The translations under genes were made by a program, and so were the position numbers. Below, one piece after another: positions 14,769 through 23,617 of a DNA stretch of 32,586 nt. The stretch comes from Gammaproteobacteria bacterium UBA3067 (GTDB lineage: Bacteria; Pseudomonadota; Gammaproteobacteria; Pseudomonadales; UBA3067): NCBI GenBank assembly GCA_002366835.1, contig DFBZ01000141.1:553-33138 (forward strand), in the 5' to 3' direction. The notes below the pieces were generated by a model, which was not told the origin of the DNA, did not search any database, and was given only the letters and a program-made list of their open reading frames with translations. Position 1 is the stretch's first letter, and each line of letters begins with the position of its first letter.

Positions 14769-15879
14769 ATGGATCACAGCGAATTACAAATTAGTGCACT
14801 GCAAAGTAAACTCAAAGATATGGCCGCCCGTGTTGACGCGCTAAGGGGGTATCTTTGACTACGAGATCAAGAATGAACGTCTCGATGAAGTCTTACGCGA
14901 GCTGGAGCAGCCAGATGTCTGGAATGAACCAGAGCGCGCACAGGCCTTAGGTAAAGAACGCGTAGAACTAGAGGCCGTAGTAAAGGTGCTTGCGGATGTT
15001 TCCACTGGCGTAAGCGACCTAACAGACTTGCTTGAAATGGCGCTTGAGGAAGACGACGAAGCTTCGGTTCACGATGTAGTCAGTGAGTTTGCGCAGATAG
15101 ATGCCGATGTGGCACAGCTTGAATTTCGTCGTATGTTTTCCGGTGAAATGGATCAGTCCAGCGCTTACCTTGATATTCAGGCGGGTTCCGGTGGAACCGA
15201 AGCCCAAGATTGGGCCGATATGTTATTGCGTTTGTTTCTTCGTTGGGGTGAGCGCCACGGTTTTAAAACCGAACTGATCGAGGTTTCTGATGGAGATGTG
15301 GCGGGAATTAAAAGTGCCACTATCCATTATGAGGGTGAATACGCCTTTGGCTGGTTGCGAACGGAAACCGGCGTGCATCGCCTGGTGCGTAAATCCCCCT
15401 TTGATTCAGGTAATCGCCGGCATACCTCTTTTGCCTCGGTATTTGTTTCGCCCGAAGTGGATGAAAATATCGAAATTGATATTAATCCCGCTGATTTACG
15501 CATTGATACCTATCGTGCCAGTGGTGCGGGTGGGCAGCACGTAAACCGAACCGATTCTGCAATCCGTATTACTCACTTGCCCACCAATACCGTGGTGCAG
15601 TGTCAGAATGATCGCTCTCAGCACAAAAACAAAGCCCAGGCTATGAAACAACTCAAGGCAAAATTGTATGAGTTGGAAATGCATAAACAACGTGAAGCCC
15701 AGCAGGTACTGGAGGATTCAAAGTCTGATATTGGCTGGGGCAGTCAGATTCGGTCCTACGTATTGGATCAATCCCGTGTGAAAGACCTTCGCACAGGAGT
15801 CGAAACCAGCAACCCCAACGCGGTTTTGGATGGGGATATTGATATGTTTATTGAAGCCAGCCTGAAAACCGGTTTATAA
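14769..15879 (+). CDS. prfB: Peptide chain release factor 2 (programmed +1 frameshift)
   Basis: RF2 releases peptides at UGA and UAA stop codons. The product is made from 14769-14855 joined to 14857-15879: 29 residues, then 340, in all 369 (usually about 365). The first frame ends CTA-AGG-GGG-TAT-CTT-TGA, and translation slips forward one base at CTT-T to continue DYEIKNERLDEVL. The SPF tripeptide that reads UGA/UAA is at 209-211 and the catalytic GGQ at 254-256. The residue matching E. coli K-12 Thr246 is Ala here (RASGAGGQ), the common form in most bacteria. The ATG at 14769 has only a weak Shine-Dalgarno (TGGACGG). It is followed 34 bp later by lysS, the usual partner. Confidence 0.97.
14844..14858 (+). 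promoter_or_regulatory. prfB: prfB +1 frameshift site
   Basis: AGGGGG (internal Shine-Dalgarno, 14844-14849), TAT, then the slippery CTT-T and the in-frame TGA (14856-14858) followed by C. This is the classic autoregulation: scarce RF2 leaves the ribosome paused at UGA so it slips, while ample RF2 ends the peptide. Confidence 0.97.
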
Positions 15880-15913
15880 AATTTTAATTTTGAATTGAAG
15901 AAAAAATAACACC

Positions 15914-17428
15914 ATGACTAAAGATAATACGCCTCAAGAAGTAACTGTTGACGAAAATGAACTCATCGCCCAGCGGCGCAGCAAGCTCGATGCCTTGCGC
16001 GAAGAAGGGCAGGCTTTTCCTAATGCATTTCGTCGTGATAGCTACGCAGAATTTTTACACGAAACTTTTGGTGAGCTTGATAAAGAAGAGCTTGAAACCA
16101 AAGGGGTGCGGGTCAAAGTAGCCGGGCGCATGATGTTGCGCCGGATTATGGGCAAGGCCAGCTTCGCCACGATTCAGGATATGACTGGTCGTATCCAGCT
16201 GTATGTGCGCCGTGATGATTTACCCGAAGGCTTTTACAATCAGCAATTCAAAAAATGGGATCTGGGCGATATTATCGGCGCGGAAGGTACGTTGTTTAAA
16301 ACTCAAACCGGTGAGCTGACCATTGCCATCGAAAAAATAGAGTTGTTAACCAAATCGCTACGCCCATTACCTGATAAGCATCGTGGTTTGTCTGACCAAG
16401 AAACCCGTTATCGTCAGCGTTATATTGATTTAATGGTGAATGAAGAAACCCGTCGCACCTTTTTATTGCGCTCACGTATTATTGAATCTATTCGGAATTA
16501 CTTGTTAGAGCGTGACTTCCTCGAAGTGGAAACGCCCATGATGCAAGCTATTCCAGGTGGTGCAACGGCCTTGCCTTTTGTAACACACCATAACGCCCTG
16601 GATATGCAGCTTTATTTACGCATCGCGCCTGAGCTTTATTTAAAGCGACTGGTAGTGGGTGGTTTTGAAAGAGTGTTTGAAATTAACCGTAATTTCCGTA
16701 ACGAAGGTCTTTCCTCCCGTCATAACCCTGAATTCACCATGGTGGAATTTTATCAAGCTTATGCCGATTACAGAGATTTAATGGATTTAACCGAAGGTAT
16801 GTTGCGGCATATTGCGGAAACTCTGGTGGGGAATACCAAGATTATTTATCAGGGTGAGGAGCATGATTTTGGCAACCCTTTTACACGCCTCACCATGGTG
16901 GAATCAATCCTCAAATATAACCCGACTTTGACAGAAGAGCAGGTGACGGACTTTGAACAGGCCAAGGCGGTAGCAGAGTCATTACATATTCAGATTAAAT
17001 CCATCTGGGGGCTGGGTAAAATCCAGACGGAAATATTTGAAGCAACGGTGGAAGAGCGTTTGATTGATCCCACCTTTATTACCGAATATCCCAAAGAAGT
17101 CTCTCCTTTGGCGCGTGTTAATGATCATAACCCCCATGTGACAGATCGCTTTGAGTTTTTTGTTGGCGGCCGAGAAATCGCTAACGGCTTCTCTGAGTTG
17201 AATGATTCAGAAGACCAGGCCGCGCGTTTCCAACAGCAAGTGGCTGAAAAAGAAGCCGGGGATGACGAGGCGATGTTTAAGGACGATGACTACATTACTG
17301 CGCTGGAATACGGCTTGCCACCCACCGCTGGTGAGGGGATCGGTATTGATCGGCTGGTGATGCTGTTTACGGATTCCCCCTCAATTCGCGACGTGATTTT
17401 ATTTCCCCATATGCGGCCACAGGTATAG
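15914..17428 (+). CDS. lysS: Lysyl-tRNA synthetase, class II
   Basis: LysRS charges tRNA-Lys in the cytoplasm. The 504 residues match the class II enzyme (E. coli 505). The N-terminal anticodon-binding OB domain includes VKVAGRMMLRRIMGKASFATIQD. Motif 1 lies near FLEVETPMMQAIPGGATA. Motif 2 is FEINRNFRNEGLSSRHNPEFT, and motif 3 is GEGIGIDRLVMLFTDSPSIRD close to the C-terminus. The N-terminal leader is acidic and polar. It follows prfB by 34 bp and precedes ung by 11 bp, so the three are probably cotranscribed. There is no T-box or other riboswitch upstream. Confidence 0.98.
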   Translation: MTKDNTPQEVTVDENELIAQRRSKLDALREEGQAFPNAFRRDSYAEFLHETFGELDKEELETKGVRVKVAGRMMLRRIMGKASFATIQDMTGRIQLYVRRDDLPEGFYNQQFKKWDLGDIIGAEGTLFKTQTGELTIAIEKIELLTKSLRPLPDKHRGLSDQETRYRQRYIDLMVNEETRRTFLLRSRIIESIRNYLLERDFLEVETPMMQAIPGGATALPFVTHHNALDMQLYLRIAPELYLKRLVVGGFERVFEINRNFRNEGLSSRHNPEFTMVEFYQAYADYRDLMDLTEGMLRHIAETLVGNTKIIYQGEEHDFGNPFTRLTMVESILKYNPTLTEEQVTDFEQAKAVAESLHIQIKSIWGLGKIQTEIFEATVEERLIDPTFITEYPKEVSPLARVNDHNPHVTDRFEFFVGGREIANGFSELNDSEDQAARFQQQVAEKEAGDDEAMFKDDDYITALEYGLPPTAGEGIGIDRLVMLFTDSPSIRDVILFPHMRPQV

Positions 17429-17439
17429 TTTTTCATTCA

Positions 17440-18126
17440 ATGGCGGATTTTGCTGAACAAGTGATTTTAGAAAGTGGCTGGAAGCAGCGGCTACTGCCTG
17501 AGTTTCAGGCGGCCTATATGAGCGAGCTAAAGCAATTTTTGCTGAATGAAAAGAAGCAGGGCAAAGTGATTTTTCCTGAGGGGGGAGATTACTTTAAAGC
17601 ACTTGATAGTACGCCTTTTGATGAAGTGAAGGTGGTGATATTAGGGCAGGACCCCTATCACGGTGACGGTCAGGCCCATGGTCTGAGCTTTTCAGTTCCG
17701 GAAAATGTGGCGCTGCCGCCTTCATTGAAAAATATCTTTAAAGAAATTGGTAGTGATATTGGCCCTTTAAAAAACACCTCAGGCTGTCTTGAGCGTTGGG
17801 CCGAGCAGGGTGTGTTGTTGCTGAACAGCGTGCTAACGGTGGAGCGAAGCAAGGCGGCTTCCCACCAAGGTAAAGGCTGGGAAACGTTTACCGACGCGGT
17901 GATTCGTCGCTTGGATGAAGAGCGTGAAGGGGTGGTTTTTTTGCTATGGGGTGGCTACGCGCGACGTAAGGGGCAGTTTATCAACCGCTCGAAACACCTG
18001 GTTTTAGAAGCGCCCCATCCGTCTCCGCTTTCTGCCTACCGGGGCTTTTTTGGATGTCGGCATTTTTCTAAGGCGAATGCCTACCTTGCCGAGCACCATA
18101 AGACGCCGATTAACTGGCTCGGCTAA
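17440..18126 (+). CDS. ung: Uracil-DNA glycosylase, family 1
   Basis: Ung removes uracil from DNA and starts base-excision repair. It has 228 residues, the usual size. GQDPYHG holds the catalytic Asp71, FSVP follows, and LNSVLTVE is the uracil-binding loop. HPSPLSAYRGFFGC (His193) is the DNA-intercalating and catalytic segment. The ATG lies 11 bp after the lysS stop, within the leader-less spacing of an operon. A hairpin with a T-run ends the unit at 18145-18169. Confidence 0.97.
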   Translation: MADFAEQVILESGWKQRLLPEFQAAYMSELKQFLLNEKKQGKVIFPEGGDYFKALDSTPFDEVKVVILGQDPYHGDGQAHGLSFSVPENVALPPSLKNIFKEIGSDIGPLKNTSGCLERWAEQGVLLLNSVLTVERSKAASHQGKGWETFTDAVIRRLDEEREGVVFLLWGGYARRKGQFINRSKHLVLEAPHPSPLSAYRGFFGCRHFSKANAYLAEHHKTPINWLG

Positions 18127-18144
18127 TAAAAAGGTGGGTGTGAA

Positions 18145-18169
18145 GCCGCTCTGCGGCCTGCATTTTTTT
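18145..18169 (+). terminator. Intrinsic terminator after ung
   Basis: GCCGC (18145-18149) and GCGGC (18153-18157) form a short stem with loop TCT, followed shortly by seven T (18163-18169). The T-run touches the stop codon of the convergent HDOD gene. Confidence 0.65.
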
Positions 18170-19013
18170 AGCCTTCGCTGTTAAGCAAGGCCATAGCTTG
18201 TTCCATTTCTTCGGACAGATCTTCTGTCTCCTCTTCTCCTGATGTATCTATTCCTAACCTAGAAAAAGCACCAACAGTGCTGTGATCGACGGCGCCAAGC
18301 TTGTTGTCGCTGCCCTCGTAGCTTTGCAGCACGGCTACGGTGATTAAATCAACGTAGTCGGGTGTCGCACCGGGGTTGCGATCAAATTTCAAATAGTTTT
18401 TTGGTATCGCGATAAGGTCTTCGGAGAAGTCCCAGCTTTTTAATATCATTTCACCAATGTAGGGGTGTACTTTTTCGATAATTTTTTCAAGCATTTTGGG
18501 GCTTTCAAGTAATTTCGGGTGTTCCTCGGCGTAGATCAGGATAGGCAGTACACCAATTTCGTGGGTGATGCCCGCCAAAGTGGCTTGATCCGGGCGAAGC
18601 TTGGTGTAGTGCTTGCAGAGAACATGGGCGATGCCAGAAACTTCCGTGCTTCTGTTCCACACATCCCGCATCATACCGTCAATGATGTCAGAGGTGGCTT
18701 GAAACATTTGTTCCATCGCCAAGCTGGTAATAAGATTGCAGGTGAAGGTAATGCCCATGCGGTTGACGGCAACGTGAAGGTCTTCCACTTGCTTGCTGGT
18801 ACGCATAAGGGGGCTGTTGGCAATTTTTATAATCCGAGCAGTGATTGCTGCATCATTGGTGATTACTTTGCTCAGTGCCAAGGCGGAAATATTAGGGTCT
18901 TCTGCTGCCTCCCTCGCTTTTAGTGCCACCTCCGGAAGTGTCGGTAAGACCAGTTTGTCCTCTTTGATCATACCAACAATGTCTTTAAGAACTTCTTCAG
19001 CCGGGTTACTCAT
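18168..19013 (-). CDS. HDOD domain signalling protein
   Basis: A 281-residue protein that is essentially one HDOD domain. LPTLPEVALKAREAAEDPNI and ITARIIKIANSPLMR are the opening helices, and HAVNRMGITFTCNL-like segments follow. The position that would be HD in true HD phosphohydrolases reads GITHEIGVLPIL, so no phosphodiesterase activity is expected. HDOD proteins act as scaffolds in regulation of motility, biofilm or stress, often with cyclic-di-GMP enzymes, none of which is nearby. The C-terminus is an acidic tail (SGEEETEDLSEEMEQ). The Shine-Dalgarno is weak. A leader of about 200 nt separates it from ygfZ upstream. Confidence 0.9.
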   Translation of the reverse strand: MSNPAEEVLKDIVGMIKEDKLVLPTLPEVALKAREAAEDPNISALALSKVITNDAAITARIIKIANSPLMRTSKQVEDLHVAVNRMGITFTCNLITSLAMEQMFQATSDIIDGMMRDVWNRSTEVSGIAHVLCKHYTKLRPDQATLAGITHEIGVLPILIYAEEHPKLLESPKMLEKIIEKVHPYIGEMILKSWDFSEDLIAIPKNYLKFDRNPGATPDYVDLITVAVLQSYEGSDNKLGAVDHSTVGAFSRLGIDTSGEEETEDLSEEMEQAMALLNSEG

Positions 19014-19222
19014 AGTTACTTATTTAAACCTTGTCTGTCATCCTTTACAAACAGCATTGTTGGGGGGGAAGTAAATATCCCACCTGAGAGGGCCGTTCAC
19101 CGCATTCTGAATTTCAGTGAGACCCTTGTACGAGAGTTGTTTCCCTTCCCGTGCAAAGGTTGCTCAGTTTTGTTCTATTTTGAAACTTTCTAGCGGAGTA
19201 CGAGGTGGATTATAAAAAGCCG

Positions 19223-20257
19223 CTATTTATTATTTATAGCATAGGGTGGACGTTCTACCCTATTTAGATTGAATTCTCGTTTGTTTATCTGAATCTTTCT
19301 CTGGGGTGGGTTTTCGTCAGTTTCTTTTTTAGGCAGTAGGGCGAGGGCTTTGATCCGGCCACTCTCAAAAAGCACTGCATTGATGATTTCTCCCAAGTTG
19401 TGATTTTCTTCATCTTGGATAGCTGATCCGTTAAGCGGGGCGCTGGAGGGGTTTGTTCCGTCGCTGTGTTCCAGCTCGCAAATGAGCAGTTCGCGTTTGA
19501 GTTTGGCGCGATAGTGCATGCGGGCAATGACTTCCTGGCCGGTGTAACAGCCTTTTTCAAAGTTAACGCCCCCAGTAAGATGGAGGTTGAGGTTGTGAGG
19601 CAGGAACTGCTCTTTGGTGGTGGCATCCACTTCGGCAATACCCGCTTCAATATTTTCAAGCTGCCACTGGGAGCTGCTGACAATGACGCTGTCTTTTGAT
19701 AGAGCAGTCCAGGCTTCCTGTGCTTCGTCTGAAGGTGTAAGAATAATGTAGCGCGGTGTGGAGCCGGGAATCTTGATGCAGTGAAGCGTGTTCTGGTGGC
19801 TGATGTCGTAATCCTTAACAGGTGCGGGCAGTATCTTGGAAATATTGTTTGTGGCCTGCTTTCCGCTGATGCCGAAACAAATCCACTTATCGCCTTGGTC
19901 TTCCAGTGAGGCTTTTGAGAAAACGATATACTTTCCTAGAACTTGTGAAACGTCCGCAATCAAATCCTTATGCAGCAGTAGGTGGACGGTGTCATTCAGC
20001 TTTGCCAGGGTAAGCGTACTTACCGAGCGGCCTTTTACTGTATTAAGGCTACCAAGCAGGCAGTGTTCATCGGAAAGCTGGTTCAGGTCGCAGCTAAGCT
20101 GCCCCTGTAAAAATGTTTGGCTGTCCTCCCCGGGTATAGCAATGAGGCCGAGATGGTTTAAATCCATAAGTCGGCAGGCCGTGTTTTGGGTATTTTCAGT
20201 CAAATCTTGCGTTGGAAATGAGGCAATGAAATCCTGCCAGGATAATGGTTCGTTCAT
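19223..20257 (-). CDS. ygfZ: tRNA-modifying/Fe-S maintenance protein YgfZ
   Basis: YgfZ is a folate-binding protein related to the glycine-cleavage T protein. It supports synthesis or repair of certain Fe-S enzymes (for example MiaB), especially under oxidative stress. The signature KGCYTGQEVIARMHYR is present, with its essential cysteine at 237. The 344 residues are close to the usual 326. The ATG at 20257 is preferred over 20296: AGGT lies before it, and the extra 13 residues would be unlike the family (MNEPLSWQDF fits). It diverges from sdhE-ygfX, a neighbour pair common in gammaproteobacteria. Confidence 0.93.
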   Translation of the reverse strand: MNEPLSWQDFIASFPTQDLTENTQNTACRLMDLNHLGLIAIPGEDSQTFLQGQLSCDLNQLSDEHCLLGSLNTVKGRSVSTLTLAKLNDTVHLLLHKDLIADVSQVLGKYIVFSKASLEDQGDKWICFGISGKQATNNISKILPAPVKDYDISHQNTLHCIKIPGSTPRYIILTPSDEAQEAWTALSKDSVIVSSSQWQLENIEAGIAEVDATTKEQFLPHNLNLHLTGGVNFEKGCYTGQEVIARMHYRAKLKRELLICELEHSDGTNPSSAPLNGSAIQDEENHNLGEIINAVLFESGRIKALALLPKKETDENPPQRKIQINKREFNLNRVERPPYAINNK

Positions 20258-20358
20258 GTTATTACCTGTGTAAAGTCGCGTTAAGGTGTTCTTCATCTAT
20301 CAATCTGAGACAATGGACATATTACTCGAAAAATGACCATAGAAATCAGGAAATTTGC

Positions 20359-20610
20359 ATGATAGACAAGGCGGAACAAGGGCGCTTAGGCTGGCAGTGT
20401 CGGCGTGGCATCAAAGAAGTAGAAGTGGTGCTGCTTCCTTATTTTGAAAAACACTTTAACCAGGCCGGTGAGCGCGAGCAAAATCTGTTTAGACGTTTGC
20501 TGGATTGTCAGGATGTGGATATGTTCGAGTGGTTTACCTACCGGGCAGAGCCCGATGCCCCAGAATTGGCTGAAATTGTAGGAATTGTTCTTGGAAAAGT
20601 GGCGTCCTGA
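20359..20610 (+). CDS. sdhE: Succinate dehydrogenase flavinylation factor SdhE
   Basis: SdhE (YgfY) is a small chaperone that promotes covalent attachment of FAD to SdhA and FrdA. The 83 residues have CRRGIKEVEVVLLPYFE, the form of the conserved RGxxE motif needed for flavinylation, followed by FRRLLDCQDVDMFEWF, the rest of the helical bundle. The frame is open upstream to 20245, but the ATG at 20359 follows AGGA and starts at the family N-terminus. It overlaps ygfX by 26 bp, so the two are probably translationally coupled. Confidence 0.95.
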   Translation: MIDKAEQGRLGWQCRRGIKEVEVVLLPYFEKHFNQAGEREQNLFRRLLDCQDVDMFEWFTYRAEPDAPELAEIVGIVLGKVAS

Positions 20611-21034
20611 TCTACGCTTGGTGCCGTCGCTTCACCTAAGTCGGATAACTGGTGGGCTTGGTCTATTCACGGCTGTCGCGCTGGCTACCTTGAACGTGTC
20701 TGTGTACCTAAAGCTTGTCCTCCTGTTTTTATTTGCCAATATGTACTGGGCACTTATTTGGCGGCGCATTCGGGGGGAATCAAAAAAAGCAGTGCAAAGC
20801 CTGCGCTATACCGATGTGGGCTGGTTTATTCGTTGTAGGGAGCGGGGGGCGCTATGGCAAGAGGTGGCCCTTTTAGGGGATAGTGTTGTAACCGCGCGTT
20901 ATGTCTATTTGCGCTTCTCTCCCGTGGAGAGCCCTTGGTACTGGCGAAAGGTTTATCCAGTGCTGATAACGACCGATAGCTTGCCGCCAGATCAGTTCAG
21001 GCGTCTAAAGGTCTTTTTGCGCTTTATCTATTAG
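20585..21034 (+). CDS. ygfX: YgfX-like membrane protein (CptA homologue)
   Basis: The product, about 149 residues, begins at a TTG (20585; AGGA just upstream) inside the end of sdhE. MFLEKWRPDLRLVPS is followed by a hydrophobic hairpin of two close membrane segments near residues 20-60 (LGLFTAVALATLNVSVY and LVLLFLFANMYWALIW). The rest is a soluble tail with LRYTDVGWFIRCRERG. Position after sdhE and topology match YgfX, an inner-membrane protein reported as a toxin-like partner of SdhE in E. coli. Sequence conservation is low, so the call relies on context. A second TTG, at 20591, could also start it. Confidence 0.75.
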   Translation: MFLEKWRPDLRLVPSLHLSRITGGLGLFTAVALATLNVSVYLKLVLLFLFANMYWALIWRRIRGESKKAVQSLRYTDVGWFIRCRERGALWQEVALLGDSVVTARYVYLRFSPVESPWYWRKVYPVLITTDSLPPDQFRRLKVFLRFIY

Positions 21035-21063
21035 AGCCGCTAAAAATGCCTTCTTGTTACGTT

Positions 21064-22701
21064 TTATTTGTTACCACTACAAAATGCACTGGTTTTTCGA
21101 GCAGTAAATAAGGGTGCATTAGGGGGGGTGAGAACAGAGTCCGTGATGGCTTTATGTAGATGGGGGTAGTCGAGGGTAAAGTGTAGGCCGCGGCTTTCTT
21201 TTCTGAGTTGGGCACACTGGACGATTAATTCTGACACCGTTACCAGGTTTCGTAGCTCTAGCAGGTCATTGCTTACTCGGTAGTTGCTGTAATAGTCGTG
21301 TATTTCCTGCTTGAGTAATTCTATGCGGTTGCGGGCGCGCTGTAGGCGTTTGTCTGTGCGTACGATACCTACGTAATCCCACATAAAACTTCTTAATTCG
21401 TCCCAGTTGTGGGAGATGATGACGTCTTCGTCGGAGTCGGTCACCATGCTTTCATCCCAGGCGGATATTTCTGGGAAAGTGAAGTCTTCTTTTAGTTGGT
21501 GGTTTATTTTTTTACTGGCGGATTGGGCGAAAACAAAACACTCTAGCAGCGAATTGCTTGCCATACGGTTGGCGCCATGTAGCCCCGTAAAGGAGGACTC
21601 GCCGATGGTATACAAACCCTCCAGGTCAGTTTGTCCATCTAGGTCAACGATAACACCACCACAGGTGTAGTGGGCGGCGGGTACAACTGGGATGGCGCGT
21701 TGGGTAATGTCTATCCCCAGCTCCAGGCAGCGTTGGTAGACCGTGGGGAAGTGCTCGGTAATAAATTCAGGAGATTTGTGGCTGATATCCAGGTAAAGAC
21801 AGTCCGCGCCGAGGCGCTTCATTTCATGGTCGATGGCGCGGGCAACGATATCCCGTGGCGCTAATTCAGCGCGTTCATCGAAACGGTGCATAAAGCGTTC
21901 ACCGTTAGGGAGCTTGAGGATTCCGCCTTCACCACGAATTGCTTCGGTAACGAGGAAAGACTTTGCTTCGGGGTGATACAGGCAAGTGGGGTGGAACTGG
22001 TTAAATTCCATATTTGCAACACGGCAACCTGCTCGCCATGCCATGGCAATGCCGTCTCCCGTGGCGACATCGGGGTTGCTGGTATAACGATAGGCTTTAC
22101 TGGCGCCGCCCGTTGCGAGTATGACGGCTTTGCTGAGGTGTACTTCTACGTGCCCGGTGCGTTGGTTGAGAATGTAAGCGCCGATACAGCGGTCGCCGGG
22201 AAGGCCAAGCTTTCTCAGGGTGATGAGGTCGATGGCAATATAGTCTTCCAGAAGCTGAATATTGTCTTGCTGTTGCGCCTGTTCGATCAAGGAGCGGGAA
22301 ATAGCGAAACCGGTTGCATCGGCCGCGTGGATGATTCTGCGATGGCTATGACCACCTTCTTTGGCGAGGTGGTAGCTGGTTTTATCTTTTTGAGTGGTGA
22401 AATCAACCCCCATGTCGACCAGCCATTGAATGGCACCAGGGCCATTTTCCACAGTGAAGCGTACCGCATCCTCATGGCAGAGGCCCGCTCCGGCAGTCAG
22501 GGTGTCCTGAATGTGGGCATCCACAGAGTCGGTTTCATCAAGCACGGCGGCAACGCCACCTTGCGCATAATAAGTGCTTGCTGACGTTAAGGTACCCTTG
22601 CTCAGCACGCCGATCTTGGCGTTTTTATCTACATGCAGGGCCAGACTTAATCCCGCAGCGCCGCTGCCGATTATGAGCACATCATGGTTGTAGGCGGTCA
22701 C
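21064..22701 (-). CDS. nadB: L-aspartate oxidase
   Basis: NadB oxidises L-aspartate to iminoaspartate, the first step of de novo NAD synthesis. The 545 residues match (E. coli 540). The FAD-binding GSGAAG is at 12-17. The YYAQGGVAA and HRRIIHAADATG motifs are present, as are substrate residues near VPAAHYTCGGVIVD and the HGANRMASNSLLECFVFA segment. The C-terminal helical domain follows. The start is GTG at 22701, preceded by GGGA; the next MTAYNHDVLIIGSG is the expected N-terminus. It lies next to and divergent from rpoE, a conserved arrangement. Confidence 0.98.
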   Translation of the reverse strand: MTAYNHDVLIIGSGAAGLSLALHVDKNAKIGVLSKGTLTSASTYYAQGGVAAVLDETDSVDAHIQDTLTAGAGLCHEDAVRFTVENGPGAIQWLVDMGVDFTTQKDKTSYHLAKEGGHSHRRIIHAADATGFAISRSLIEQAQQQDNIQLLEDYIAIDLITLRKLGLPGDRCIGAYILNQRTGHVEVHLSKAVILATGGASKAYRYTSNPDVATGDGIAMAWRAGCRVANMEFNQFHPTCLYHPEAKSFLVTEAIRGEGGILKLPNGERFMHRFDERAELAPRDIVARAIDHEMKRLGADCLYLDISHKSPEFITEHFPTVYQRCLELGIDITQRAIPVVPAAHYTCGGVIVDLDGQTDLEGLYTIGESSFTGLHGANRMASNSLLECFVFAQSASKKINHQLKEDFTFPEISAWDESMVTDSDEDVIISHNWDELRSFMWDYVGIVRTDKRLQRARNRIELLKQEIHDYYSNYRVSNDLLELRNLVTVSELIVQCAQLRKESRGLHFTLDYPHLHKAITDSVLTPPNAPLFTARKTSAFCSGNK

Positions 22702-22735
22702 TGGTGATCCCTGTTTGACAAAATTTAAGGCGCTG

Positions 22736-22741
22736 ATTATA
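22736..22741 (-). promoter_or_regulatory. Candidate -10 box of nadB
   Basis: On the minus strand 22741-22736 reads TATAAT, 35 bp upstream of the nadB GTG. The region 17 bp further upstream is a poor -35 match, so an activator or extended -10 would be needed. The remaining intergenic DNA to 22996 shows no gene. Confidence 0.35.
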
Positions 22742-22996
22742 GCGAATTTTCTATATTCTACCTATACTTGGGCGATTTTAGGGCCTCTCTACCCCATTAT
22801 TCTGCTGCTTTAAGCTGCTAGGGGATCTATGGGAGCCTTTGATTAAGTTATAAATGAAAGTCTTATTCAAAGGTTTCCCAAATAGGCTGTTTCGTATTTT
22901 TTCTCGACTGAATGAATTGGCGATGGTAACGAGTGTTTAATTCGATCGTAAAAACCCAGTGGCAGCCTTATTCTGCAATAGCCTGCGAAAACCTTT

Positions 22997-23581
22997 ATGT
23001 CTGACTTGGCTATAGATCAGGCGCTGGTTGAGCGTGTTCAGCAGGGTGATAAACGGGCCTTCGATCTGTTGGTGAAGAAATATCAGCATAAAGTCCTAGC
23101 CGTGGTGGGACGCTATATTTCTGATCATAGCGAAGCGCAAGATGTCACCCAGGAAGCCTTTATTAAGGCTTACCGAGCGCTACCTAAGTTCCGAGGCGAT
23201 AGTGCTTTTTATACTTGGATCTATCGAATTGCCATTAATACCGCCAAAAATTATCTTGTCAGTCGTGGACGCAGACCACCTGATAGTGATGTTGATATTG
23301 CCGATGGGGAACTATTTGAGACCGGACAGCGTCTAAGAGACGTCAACTCGCCTGAAGCGCAACTGCTTACCGATGAAATTCAACGCACTGTATGGCAAGC
23401 GCTGGATGAATTGTCTGAGGATTTGCGTGCCGCTTTAACCTTGCGTGAGTTCGAAGGTTTAAGCTATGAGGAAATTGCGGAAATTCTAGGTTGTCCAGTG
23501 GGTACTGTTCGCTCCAGAATCTTTCGCGCTCGCGAGGCAATAGACGAGAAGCTAAAACCCCTGATTGGTAATAGCCAATGA
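22997..23581 (+). CDS. rpoE: RNA polymerase sigma factor RpoE (sigma-E/AlgU)
   Basis: An extracytoplasmic-function sigma factor that directs the envelope-stress regulon. The 194 residues hold sigma-2 (QEAFIKAYRALPKFRGD, FYTWIYRIAINTAKNYLVSRGRR) and sigma-4 (LREFEGLSYEEIAEILGCPVGTVRSRIFRAREAI). These match RpoE/AlgU of enterics and pseudomonads. The ATG starts MSDLAIDQALVERVQQGD. It heads an operon with rseA 36 bp later. A sigma-E-type promoter (GAACTT with TCTGA-like box) was looked for in 22742-22996 and not found convincingly. Confidence 0.97.
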   Translation: MSDLAIDQALVERVQQGDKRAFDLLVKKYQHKVLAVVGRYISDHSEAQDVTQEAFIKAYRALPKFRGDSAFYTWIYRIAINTAKNYLVSRGRRPPDSDVDIADGELFETGQRLRDVNSPEAQLLTDEIQRTVWQALDELSEDLRAALTLREFEGLSYEEIAEILGCPVGTVRSRIFRAREAIDEKLKPLIGNSQ

Positions 23582-23617
23582 GACAGGTGTTAATAATTTG
23601 CGCAATGAGATGTCCCC

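Noticed and set aside
14986..15879. A shorter release factor starting at 14986
   Set aside because: The upstream 14769-14985 encodes the expected RF2 N-terminus through the programmed frameshift.
19014..19222. Glycine, TPP or cyclic-di-GMP riboswitch in the HDOD leader
   Set aside because: Individual words such as CTGAGAGGG resemble conserved pieces, but neither the order nor the partner helices of any known class are present.
19836..20273. Plus-strand frame opposite ygfZ
   Set aside because: It is antisense to a recognised gene and its composition looks like codon mirror.
21886..22584. Long open frame on the plus strand opposite nadB
   Set aside because: It lies wholly inside nadB, whose product is unmistakable; the antisense frame has no recognisable protein features.
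22742..22996. Sigma-E autoregulatory promoter upstream of rpoE
   Set aside because: Expected from other gammaproteobacteria, but no GAACTT-like -35 with a matching TCTGA-like -10 at the proper spacing could be found by eye.
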